A DNA stretch of 64,000 nucleotides from NCBI RefSeq assembly GCF_932276165.1, contig NC_064005.1, forward strand, positions 3,100,001-3,164,000. Direction: 5' to 3'. Positions 1-11,100 of the stretch are shown piece by piece. The notes under the pieces were generated by a model, which saw only the letters and a program-made list of their open reading frames with translations, was not told the origin of the DNA and ran no database searches. A program made the translations under genes and the position numbers. Numbering within the stretch: the stretch's first letter is position 1; each line of letters starts with the position of its first letter. Source of the DNA: Plutella xylostella (Eukaryota; Arthropoda; Insecta; Lepidoptera; Plutellidae).

Positions 1-31
1 GGAATACATTTTTCTTTATTTTTATCAACAG

Positions 32-148
32 CCAGACCTGCAGTTCATCCCGTTCACGGCCCGCGGCCCCGTGGCCACACCGCCTATCAAGAACTACGAG
101 TCTCCCGACGGCGAGTATATAGATGTGTCTAAGAAATGGGATAATTAA
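32..148 (+). CDS. Terminal coding exon of an unidentified gene
   Basis: A pyrimidine-rich tract ending in an AG at 30-31 is followed by 39 open codons ending in TAA at 146-148. The peptide begins PDLQFIPFTARGPVATPP and ends with GEYIDVSKKWDN, and the G+C-rich coding stretch contrasts sharply with the AT-rich flanks, as expected of a real exon. The gene would enter from the left edge and converge on the receptor gene on the other strand. The short acidic/aromatic tail has no domain I recognise. Length and acceptor are consistent with a last exon. The protein identity is unknown and the upstream exons lie outside the window. Confidence 0.7.
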   Translation, partial: PDLQFIPFTARGPVATPPIKNYESPDGEYIDVSKKWDN

Positions 149-350
149 GTCGTATATAGTTTTCATAATTAGAAATATAAATAGTTAAATTGTTATTTGG
201 ATGGTTTAATTGATGTTGGTGGTTATTTGTACTATTGGAGAGAACATTGTTATGTGAAGTGGGCCATGGCATAGGAATTTAGTAAAAGGTGCTATCAAAT
301 GAAGTAATTGTCAGAGAAGTTAGCTAACCAGCAGTGTCCTATATACAGTA
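149..350. other. AT-rich 3' flank of the plus-strand exon
   Basis: Probably 3' UTR and intergenic DNA. No open frame or repeat was recognised. Confidence 0.5.
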
Positions 351-562
351 CTAGCTGTTCCCGCGCGCTTCGCTTCGCCTTAAAAAGTTTTCCCGTGGGA
401 ATTCCGGGATAAAAAGTAGCCTATGTTCTTTCCCAGGGTCTAGACCGTATATATACCAAATTTCATTCAAATCCGTGTAGTAGTTTTGGCGTGAAAGAGT
501 AACAGACAGACAGACAGACAGACAGACACAGTTACTTTCGCATTTATAATATTAGTTAGGAT
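351..562 (-). mobile_element. Lep1-like non-autonomous element with (GTCT)n microsatellite
   Basis: On the minus strand it reads from an ATATTATAAATGCGAAAGTAAC-like start (about 560), through a short GTCT array, to a GCGCGGGAACAGCTAGT-like end (about 353). It matches the copies at 23433-23668 and 23839-24044 over nearly the full length. Lepidopteran genomes are known to carry short elements with such hitch-hiking (GTCY)n arrays. It is non-coding. Confidence 0.8.
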
Positions 563-1350
563 GTTGCTGTTGTTGTTTTGTTATAGTAAGCCAAAATAGG
601 GTGACTAAGGGCGTCATTTCAAAAAAAAACTGCATTACTACTTTTAAGAATTCAGGTAAGTCTTGAGAAACAAAGAATATCATTATACAAAACTCAAGTT
701 CATTGTTATAAAAAGTTTATTTGATGTGATTCAATACAAAAATAAAACTTTGCTTATCTAAATACTGTTTGTATTAAGTACTTAACTTATCATTAAGTTA
801 AATATTAATATTTAATAGCTAGGTATGTATCAAAAACAATAAATAAGGATCTACATAAAAAACAAAATATCTTAAAACTAAATCACAACAGAGTTTTAAT
901 CATAAAATCAAAAACCTAATAAAATAAAGTTATCGCTTCTTCGGTACAATCAGCTCTTTACTTTGTTTCTATCTAACAAAAATTAATTATAACATTTGTT
1001 AAAAAACCTAATCGTAACCTAATATACTTCTAGGTATTCTTACTTACTACTTTTATTCTTAGATTCTTACCTATCTGGTAAAATAGACAAAAACAAGGGT
1101 TGTGAGGATTAAACTATAATAAACCATATTTAGTAAAATATTTATCTTTACGTATCCATTTTTTTTATCTCAAGTATAACTTACCTGTCGAAAATATTTT
1201 ATTTACAAAAAAATCCTTATTTATGTACACTATGTACCTTTCTATAAAATTTACATCGAATTTCAGTCATGATAAAAACGGTGAGTTTTTCTCGAAACAC
1301 TTACCAATTAACATAATAAATCTACGAATTTAAAGTGTATTAAAAATAAT
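563..1350. other. AT-rich spacer, no gene seen
   Basis: It lies between the Lep1-like element and the poly(T) of the LINE and has no convincing coding potential. It may hold the 3' UTR end of the plus-strand gene and whatever 3' sequence of the receptor gene lay beyond the LINE insertion. Confidence 0.4.
741..746 (+). terminator. Candidate AATAAA polyadenylation signal
   Basis: A canonical AATAAA hexamer about 600 bp after the plus-strand stop codon. In such AT-rich DNA the hexamer can occur by chance, so the assignment is weak. Confidence 0.25.
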
Positions 1351-4300
1351 TTTTTTTTTTTTTTTTTTAATCTCGTTTATTTATAGAGGCTTTATTCTCA
1401 TATGAGAATATGTCAGCCTCATCGTAACTTAAATTTAAATTTTACACACTAATTAAACATAATATTTTAAACAATAGTATTAGGTAAATTATTTCTTAGG
1501 TCTAGATATGTATTAACAATTTTATAAAGTCTCCTAGCTGTTTCCGACCATGGCATCGCTAGGATGCTATTGTACACACCTACATCAGTACTTGAATGAC
1601 CAATGTATCTTAGAAAAGACTCCCTATGAGCTTCAATTCGGACACACTCCGCCAAAAGGTGTTGGACATCTTCAAGAACTCCACATACGTCACAGTTAGG
1701 TGAGTCGACTTTTTTCATGAGATACGCGAAGCGATTTAGCGGAATGTGTCCCGACCGAAGTCTGTGAGCTAGGACAACTTCAGATCTATTAATCTTAATA
1801 TCACCGAACCAGGGGATGCGAGGAGGTTCGGACTGAATGGCTTTGTACCATATACCCTTTTCTTTAGATCGTTCATTGAAATACTCCTTCCACTCAATAT
1901 ACACCACCTTCTTGAATAAATTAAATTTTTCAGAGTAATCAGGTTCTATGAATGTTTCCGTCCCGTCTGACGCTGCAAGTTTAGCCAATCGGTCCGCCTC
2001 CTCGTTCCCCCTGAGTCCGACGTGGGAAGGAATCCATTGCAATCTCAGTTGCTTATTATTTGCTTGCAGTTTTTGAATTTTTTCTAAAATGATGTAACTA
2101 ATTGAGAAACCCCTTTGGCCAGTCGCACAACGATTAAGATGTTGAAGCGCACTCTTACTGTCGGTTAGAATAATAGTATTCCCCTCAAGTTCCTCTGCAT
2201 AAGAAAGTGCCTCTGAGATCGCAAGTAATTCTACAGTCATTATACATATTTCGTCAGGTTTAATCTTAAATAACCTCTGGACATTTCCGTTTAGATTGCA
2301 AAAAGCAGCCCCTCCTTCATTAGCAGTTTTTGACCCGTCAGTGTATATTCTATGCCATTCTCTGCCATATTTATTTTCGATTTCGTTCAACACATTATTT
2401 TTAAGTACATTATGATTATACAATGATTTCGGTCCATCTAAATTATCAAGTTTTGTACAAATTATATTTGAGACGTTAATATTGGTTACCCAGGTATCAA
2501 GACTAAACATAAGTAATGGATAACATGAATGGATACATTCTTCCTTAATTCTATCAAATACTAGTGATAACAGAGGTTTCTTTTTTGATTGCCAGTATCT
2601 GTTGTCGCAAAGATCGTTCAGTTCGGTTAACAGTTTAATCGAGATATTATTAGACCAAGACTGAGCTTTAATACCATATTTATATGCCAGATACAGCCTT
2701 CTTAAGTGTAGTGGATAGATACAGAGTTCAGACTCCATTACATGAATTGGTGTAGATCGAATAAAGCCACCGATGATTCTTAGTGCCGAGTTTTGAATCT
2801 TCTCTAGTTTGTAAACATTGGACTTGGCGCTAGTGTCATATAGGAAACATCCATAATCCATCCTACTCCGAATTAAAGAGATATATAGTCTGCGTAAGTG
2901 TCTAGGATGAATTCCCCACCCACTACCAGACAGTATTTTAAGTATATTAATATGTTTTTGAGTTTTTTGAACTATTTCATTTATATGTTTGCCCCAACGT
3001 AACGTATTATCCAACCAGAGTCCCAAATACTTAATACAATTAACAAAATTGACCCGTGAACCATATATTTTTAATTCGACTTCTTTTCTTCTTCGACCTC
3101 TGCTAAAAGTACATGCCTTTGTTTTATTGGTAGATAGTTGTAACCCGATATCCTCCAATAATAGTACAATTGTGTTTAAAGCAGTTTGTAGTTTTAAGCC
3201 ACTATCTTCTAATCTACAGCAATTTTGATACAAGACAAAATCGTCAGCGTATTGATAGATAAATACATCGTTGATTTCATTACCTATTTTAGCTGTTACT
3301 ATATTAAATAAGAGTGGGGAAATCGGGTCTCCTTGTGCAAGTCCTCTGTTAGTCCATCTAGAAATTGATTTCTCAGTGTCGCTATCCGGATCATCATTTG
3401 TAACCATCATGTTCAGATGTCTCTCAGAAAGTAATTCCCATAAATACCTACAAACAGCTTTGCCAACCTTAAGGTCGTCAAGGACTATGACTAATTTTTC
3501 AACTAAAACATTGTTGTAGGCATTTTCTATATCCAGAAAACATGCCAACGTCGGTACATTTTTGGAAAAACCAATCTGAATATGTGTTACCAATCGCACT
3601 AAGGGGTCCAAAGACGACTGAGCTCTCCTGAAACCACTAGAACTTCGAGGTAGAATATTTTGTTTTTCCACGAACCATTCTAGGCGTTTACATAGCATAT
3701 CATTCAAAATTTTACACAGGCAGGATAATAAAGCAATTGGTCTCAGTTTTATTTCGGATCTTTGTAAGTTTTGTTTAGGTATTGGAACTATTAGTACAGA
3801 TCTCCATTGAATAGGAATAAGTCCGGAAGAAAATATTAGGTTATAGAGGTTTAGCAGGTATTGCTTGCCGTTGGAGGGAAGATGTTTGATCATGCTGTAC
3901 GTAATTTTATCAGAACCTGGAGATGTATCCTTTTTCTTTTTATTAATCGCATGATTCAGTTCCTGTAATGAAAAGGTTGCCTCTAATTTGTCATTCGAAG
4001 ATATACAAGCAGGAAAAGGTACCGAAACCGAATCTGGAGTGAGAGCACACAAGAGTTTAGTTTTGTTTTCATTTGAAACATACGTTCTTGACTGTCGGAA
4101 TCCCTTCATCCACTGCATTTGTCTCCACATATCTGAAGCTGATGTGGTTTCATCGACTTTATTGCAAAATTCGTGCCAACTGCGACTCTTGGCTTTCCTT
4201 ATATTCCGTTGGGCTTCAGATATTTTGGCTTCTAGTAATGTTAAATTATAGGGAGTGGGGTTTTTTCGGAAATTTTTTAACGCCAACCTTCGCTCAGCAA

Positions 4301-4735
4301 CAATTTTAGATAGATCTGCGTTCCAGTAATTTTTTGGTTTAAATTTAGAGTCGGGATTATTGCAAATTTTAGATAACGGAATATTTTTATCAGCCGATAC
4401 ATTAATATTATCTACGAAATAATTGTATTTTAGTTGAACATTATCTAATAAATCGGAATTATGATTACTAAACTTGTCATCTAGATCGCTTCTATATGAT
4501 TTCCAATTTGCAAGTTTGAAATTTCGTTTTATTGAAAGTTTTATAGAATCATAATAGCTGAATTTCATTTGAATTATCAGATGATCACTCCCCAAGCTTT
4601 CCCTACTTACTGCCCATCTTATAAAGTTTACTGTAATGTCAGTGGATGAAAAAGTTATATCGGGCGAGGACTCTTGGAGTCTACCATTAACTAACTTAAC
4701 TCTGGTTGGACTGCCATCATTGAGTGAAAAAAAGG
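1351..4735 (-). mobile_element. 5'-truncated LINE (non-LTR retrotransposon, I-group-like)
   Basis: The element ends in a poly(A) tail (seen as the T run at 1351-1370) and reads from about 4735 down. It retains the C-terminal part of the APE-type endonuclease, a full reverse transcriptase and an RNase H domain, so it is truncated only at the 5' end, the usual product of incomplete target-primed reverse transcription. Its 5' junction lies inside the last coding exon of the receptor gene (5144-4736), in the same orientation as that gene. I found no clear target-site duplication: the flanks near 4736-4750 and 1330-1350 share only short A/T-rich similarity. The 3' UTR is about 95 bp. Confidence 0.85.
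1467..4735 (-). CDS. LINE polyprotein: endonuclease C-terminus, reverse transcriptase, RNase H
   Basis: One uninterrupted frame runs from the truncation point to the stop at 1467 (about 1,085 codons; the first internal ATG gives 1,042). Upstream of that ATG the frame encodes an endonuclease end: NDGSPTR, then SSPDITF, then GSDHLII. The reverse transcriptase follows with the conserved A block (FLDIENAYNNV), LAQGDPISPLLF, and the catalytic YADD box near residue 450. The RNase H domain (about residues 745-880) has YTDGSK, the E of TVELLAI, TDSKSAL, and SHVGLRGNEEADRLAK. A C-terminal Cys/His cluster (CDVCGVLEDVQHLLAEC) is present. RNase H points to the I/LOA/R1 side of the LINE tree. The intact frame suggests a fairly recent insertion, but with most of the endonuclease and the 5' promoter gone it is dead on arrival. 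Confidence 0.85.
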
Positions 4736-5144
4736 CGCAAAAACATCAGACTTATCCAATAAGTATTCCAAGTCATTTGTGATCCTTTGTAGCACCTGAT
4801 CCTTTGCAGTGGAGCTGCTATACGCTTCATTCCATTCCCTATTAACTCTACTTAAATCTAACTTCCTATTATCATCAATTTTCTCTCCGGACGGTGTAAA
4901 ACCACCGCAAGGGTCATCTTTGATCTGACATATTCCGTTACCAACCTCATTTGTAGGCAGTATGTCGATTCCCAATACATCATCAGAACATGTGCATTCC
5001 ACACAATCTTCCAGACTTTTCGATGGCGATAACATCCTGTAAGTGCATGGCACTTGCGCATACAAAGCGCAAGTCTTCGCCACACATTCAGAGACGCAAC
5101 CGGCGCATCTAGAATCTTCTGTTAGCTTTTCCGGACTCTTAAGC
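4691..5144 (-). CDS. Receptor exon 24: Cys-rich tail ending in LINE-derived codons
   Basis: Residues 1225-1374. The tail has a Cys cluster (CAGCVSECVAKTCALYAQ, then CVECTCSDD) and an acidic/polar end. From about 4735 the DNA is the LINE endonuclease region read in another frame, so the last 10-15 residues up to the TAG at 4691 are LINE-derived. The original C-terminus and 3' UTR have been displaced or lost. The LINE lies in sense, so a transcript would carry its reverse-transcriptase frame downstream of this stop. Confidence 0.75.
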
Positions 5145-8100
5145 CTGTAAATTGAAAACCTTTGAAGAGAGGAGTATAGCCTTTACACTGTGTAGTAATA
5201 AAGGTTAAAATGTTTAATACTTCGTCTACGTTGTGAGGCTACGCGTCCCACCTCTGTATCCTCAGCGGACTTTCCAGGTCACCTGCTCTCCAGTAGGATG
5301 ACACAGGAGATATTTTAGACGTCGACTTCTTACTACTTCCCGTTGTCGTGTCTTCCGCGCTTTGCTTTGAATACACTGGAACAAAAATCTGCAGTTAAAA
5401 TCTGCTTGTAACGTAACTTTATGATAAATTTAAAGCGTATACAATGACATTACATCCAAGCGAAGTGTTTCCCCCTCGAGAATCGTCCCATTTCCGATTG
5501 GGTATTATGAACAGCATCCGTTTGGCTGCTTTTAGACACTCATCATCGAACGCCACGTAGCAAACTACCATGGCTATTGCCTGAAACCAATTTAAGTAAC
5601 ATTTAAAATACTGTACACATGGAATCTTAGTAAACATGTTTCATTAATGAATTATTGTCTCACGTTTATTATAACGGCTAGTGCAAAAATGATGGTCTGT
5701 GTAATTTTGCTTTCTCCTGGTTGCACGTAAGATACTCCTGCAACCATTACTAGTGTAGTTGTTACGAGTAACACCAAAGTGTGGTTGATTTCTTTCCGCC
5801 TGAAAAAAATACCAATATTTAGGTAGGTAGTATTATTAAGGTCCTGGCATCGTCGATACTGTTATTACGAGCACTTATTACTGTTTTACTATTTAAGTAT
5901 GAAAATATGTTATAAGTGAAGTATTGAGTAAGTAGGACTAGGAAAGAGTCATTTGTTAGTCGTATACCTCGAAATCAAAAAATCCTTGTAGCTTTTCACC
6001 TATTCGCATTTCACCGTGATAGCGTTGTTTGTTGTAGCGTATAATATCGGTAGTATATTTTGTTACTAGCATATATTTTTAACAGATTTTTACAACAGTA
6101 GCAAATTTTTATGTAGCATGTATTATCAAAAGCTTATTTATGAAGTTGCATATATTTTGAATAGCAAGTAAGTATTTTATGTCGCATCTTATTTGGGTCG
6201 CATATTGTTGTCGTGTAAAAGAAATATCGCGATATGTACCTAATAATGCATTACAAACAAATATCCATCAAGGTGAAAAGCGACTACAGTGAAGGCAGGC
6301 AGGAAAGTAAATCTATTATGATTTTTTCAGACAATTGTCAGTAGCGATCAAAAATTATAATAATAATATAATAATAATATAATAATAATAATAATAATAT
6401 GTGGGGACATCTCACACACGGCCATCCGACCCCAAGCTAGGCAGAACCTGTGTTATGGGTGTCGGACAGCTGATATATCTACACAAATACATAGATAGAT
6501 AGATACTAAATATAAATATCAACACCCAAGACCCGAGTACAAATATCTGTCTTTAAACAAATATCTGCCCCAGCCGGGAATCGAACCCGGGACCATCGGC
6601 TCAGTAGTCAGGTCACTAACCACTACGCCACTCGGTCGACTCGAATTATACTACAGGAATAAAAATCTATTCAGAAATTTTGATATCGCGGCGAAATGCG
6701 AATAGGTGAAAAGCTACAAGGATTTTTTGATTTCGAGGTATACGACTAACAAATGGAAAGAGTATTGGCAGGGATATAAACAGGGTTAGATAACATGTTT
6801 GACATTTTCATTTGTTTGCGAGCGTTATAGAGGGTGATTACTGTTACTTAGCAATCACTTTGAATGGGTGAATTATGTAGTATGATTGTTTCTTACCTGT
6901 CTCTAAGGTAATTCCTTTTTTGCAACGGAATCTCATGTGTTATTGACCGTATTCTTAAAAGAGCGCAGACAGATAAACTGAATCCAAGTATAAGCAGTAG
7001 TATGCACCCTGTCGCACACACAATGTGGGCAGAAGACCCGATGTGCAGGGGCGCCCCTCCGCACAGCCGGGCGGTCAGCCATATCATGATGCACACCCCT
7101 AAAACGAAAATACATCATTTTATGATACCGTAGAAGATAATGTATCAGCTATTCACAAGCAAAACCAGGTAATTAAACCCATACAATCATTCCCACATTT
7201 GACCTGAGGTTTTCGCTACAAAACTCTAAATTTCTTGTAGGATATTCAAGATGTCTGGCAAAATGAACGGTACCCACGGTTATTTCTGATCCAGGGCCTA
7301 TTTAACCAATATACTATATTGCACATCAGCAAAAAATTCGAGACAAATGTCAAATCACCTGATAGTAACCCAACAGTGGGTGCGTTCTGCGGGCGGCCCG
7401 CCAGCTCGGCCTGCAGCAGCAGCGGCTGCGCGCACAGCGCCGCGCACCCCGCGCACCAGCACGCCGCGCACACCCAGCCCCACACGCCCGGACACGCCTC
7501 CTGAAACCACACCACCTTAGCAACACGAAGGAAAGAACGAGACACCAATATCCCCTGAACTCTTCTCACCTGTCGGGCGTCACACTCTAAGAGCATCAGA
7601 ATTGCAGCGGAATGTGTACCTGCTGTGACTGCCTTGAGCAGCATGGTTAGCCTCTCTTTCCGGGTCGTAAATAGACCGAGGAATTGGAGGACGCCTACGA
7701 GTAGGCATATGGCACTTCCGATAGCAGTTGCTATTTTTACTATGCCTCGGAGGTCTTCTTCTGATCCGGTCTGAAATTAAAGTATATAACGTCAAGAGTG
7801 TCTAATTATAATTGCAAAATTATCGGGATAACGTCTGAATACTTACAAATGTTGAGCTTGCAACAGTAAAGAGTGCATAGGTGCCGAAACCTTTGCAATA
7901 GCATGATACGAAATTCGGCTCAGGAATGCTCAAGTCGCACTCAGATGTGCTCCACAAACCTAGTTCCGATGAAACTCGGTAAGCACACGCTAATCTAGAT
8001 GCTGGAAACGAAAACATATTGTTAGGTCATTTAACGAATCCGCAACATCACAAACGTTTTAAAGCAGAGCACTTACTTGTAGCAGAAATATTTGTCGTAT

Positions 8101-11100
8101 GTGAGAAGAGCAAAGTAACAACCGGTTCTACAGTCGTATCTACTTCAGTACCGGAAGCAAGAACTTGTAATTGCGGGGACACCAGATGATAATCCAGTTT
8201 TCTACCGTCTCTGCAACAGAGGTAGCCGAACCTATTATTCACACATTCGCTTGCGCATATAAGTACTTATCAGTTGAGGTGAATACATTTTCATACTTGT
8301 TCTCTACAGCGGAAACTAAATAAGGAAGTCTGGCTTCTAAATTTGTGTACATAACAGCAATGGCAGTTGCATTTCCAGTGTGTTGTAGTAATTCTTCGCT
8401 AGCAGTCAAAAGGGTCCATTTTTCGCCATCAGAAACTTTATCTTGTAGTTTGAAGTGAGTCGGATGACTTTCGTGGATTGGTTTGGTCAAAACTGTGAAC
8501 TCCCGAAATGACAGGTCCACGTAATCTTGCATGCTTGCTGTCTCAGCAATGGCGGTTTGTAGCACAGGTATTTTCTGAAACGTTGGATGGAATATTAATA
8601 CAATTAAAAGATTAAATACGCAGGTTTGTGGTGGTAAAAATCGTAGTTATGTCCCTTACCTCATCTTCCAAAAAGGTTTCATGATGTTTTAAGAGCGTGT
8701 TGAATATCTTCATGAGGTATTCCACACTGTGTGCCCTGTCTTTAGGGCTGACGGCATGAGAGCGGAGGTAGTTGAGCATCTCCCTCGCATGCTCGAAGGG
8801 TATGACACCACCGCCAGGGTGAATCGGGAGGGAGCGCAGGATGCTACCATATTGATGAATAATGTTTGATACTTCCATCCGGGAATATCCATAAGAAACC
8901 AGCGTGAACTGTAAACAGTATAGGTACATTTTTAAAGTCCGGTTCATTGGAATTAGGATTAATCAATTCATATTTAGTAGGTGCTTATGTGAGTTCTTAC
9001 CAAATCGTGAATATTTTTGAGAGACTCGGCTATGCATCCAGAAAAATCTGGTTGCTTCCATTTCACTACACCGTCTGATTCGCAGAATCTGTAAAAAAAC
9101 GTCACTTTATCAATCGGCTATCATGATACATTTTCAGGACAAAATTTTCAGCAATATTATGAGGAATACCTGATAGTATCCCCTGTGTAACCAGGGGGAC
9201 AGGGGGCCGAGGCGTAAGCGCCGGGGGCTGTTCGTGGCCAGTGTAGACCATGGGAAGCATCCGGCTTGCAGGCCCCATCATCCTCTTTGATAACCCACAA
9301 CGTTACACCCTTGGCATTCGTTCCAGCTATTGAAGACACTTGGCAACGGTATTCTCCTGATTTCTGGAAAGACATTTAGATAGGGGTATTAAATAAGATA
9401 CCTATGTCATGGTAGATAGGTATTCAGGTTAGAGGTTGCCAAAGTAACAATGTGCACGTTCAGAAAAATGCAGGAATGTTACAAAATTTGCGCTGTTTTT
9501 TGGATTCAAATATCATTTTTGGCACAACCTATGGGTATGTTCAGGCCCAGTATTTTCAACATGTATCTTACTTGTATGTTGTACAACTTGAGGACGCTGC
9601 CAGCAGGGTACAGGTCCTCCCAGACCTCGCGTCCTGGCACGAAGGGCAGCAGAGTCCGCTCGACCGTCCAGCTGAAGCCCAGAGCTCCGTGGACTCTACT
9701 TGCACCAGCCAGGCAAGTTACACTTACATTGTCACCCTGAAACCAAGTTACTGATGAATTTCCACACTTATATAGATCTAATACTGCTCTCTGAAGCTTT
9801 GCATGCTCCAATTAATACTAAACTTTCTACGAATAAGTAGATTACATTGTTACCTTATTGACTGTCAAAGTGGACGGCAACAGTCTAATTTCTGGTGGTT
9901 TAAGGATTCTCAGTCGGAGGGCCCCACATCTCCGTCTGCCGGCGTCATCAGCCGCGCACGACCACTGCCCGCTATCCATCTGTTTCGCCTCCGAGATACC
10001 AAGCACCGATATACGACGACCCAAAGCGTCCTCGGCCACCGTCCGGGTCCAAATGTCTCTGCAAAATTTAACAATTTGTCATTCAATGTGTCTATTCGGT
10101 CGAATATTATTGTTACTAGAGAAACCCGTAAGCTCACCGAGTAGTCCCGTTGAAGTTTATCTTATTCCCATCCTTATACCAGGTGAATGTAATGCCCGGG
10201 GATCCGTAAGCGGTACAGCTTAGTATAAATTCGGAGCCCTCCCATATCTCGGACCGCTGGTTCAGGGTTAGTGCCTGTAATCAAAGAAGCTATTATACTC
10301 AAGATACCTTTTAGCCTTGCTCGATTATTAATGTAAAAGCTCGCCTCGATGTAGACATCTGAAAGGCTAGCATCGGTCTCAAAGGTTAATGGGTTATTCG
10401 GCCTCAGAATTATGCATATCTAGCTCTGTTCCAACTATTTGTATAATAAAAGAAGGTGCTAACTCAGGTTAACGAGGGATAAAAGAGCCTCTGCCTCGCT
10501 GGCGCGGCGCCAGTCGCGGAAATTTCGCACGTTTGCGAGTAATAAAAGCGTCTTTGATTAAAATTGTGACGTGTAGAATATCTTTGATGTTAAATCTTCG
10601 ACTCAGACATTTCTGCGGGATCATAAAACTGGCATGGCGGTGCTGTTAAGTGTTACCACGTTGAACGTTTGCTACTACTCGTTACTAACTTATTCGTAAT
10701 ATTCCTCTCCCATTTCCCCTTAGGCATAGGTATGGAATGGAGAGTCGATGGAAGTTTTTAATGAAAATACCTATGTACAGTCAGCTGCATAAGTAGCTAT
10801 ACACTTTTGAACCTTGTCAAACTCACAAACTGCCAATTCATTCATTCAATCAATTACATTTTGTTTAGTTGGTAGTTTGACAAGGTACGAAAGTGTATAG
10901 CTACTTATGCAGCTGACTGTACCTATAAGTCTCCGTCAAAAAATCATATTTAAAAAATCCTAGCTCACATGAAAGCTAAGCGCCGGCTGCATAGTGAACT
11001 GCAGCGTAGTGGGCAGCAGGCGCATGCGCTCAGATGCGCGCGTGCGCACGGCGACCAGGCGCGAGAGGGCCACGCGCATAGCACCCGCCGCGCGGCGCGG

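Noticed and set aside
2989..4309. Plus-strand open frames of 78-87 codons opposite the LINE
   Set aside because: They are antisense shadows of the reverse-transcriptase frame and encode nothing recognisable.
1330..4760. Target-site duplication of the large LINE
   Set aside because: Flanking A/T runs look alike but no exact repeat longer than a few bases could be shown.
6560..6640. tRNA genes (also at 27490, 38350, 40610 and 44250)
   Set aside because: A and B boxes are present, but the sequences continue into shared SINE bodies with AT tails; they are SINE heads.
8211..8296. Premature stop or frameshift in the GAIN domain (pseudogene signal)
   Set aside because: Explained by an 86-bp GT-AG intron that joins exons 15 and 16 in phase.
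9450..10223. Plus-strand frames of 96-121 codons over the Ig exons
   Set aside because: Mirror images of G+C-rich receptor exons on the minus strand; no splice logic or domains of their own.
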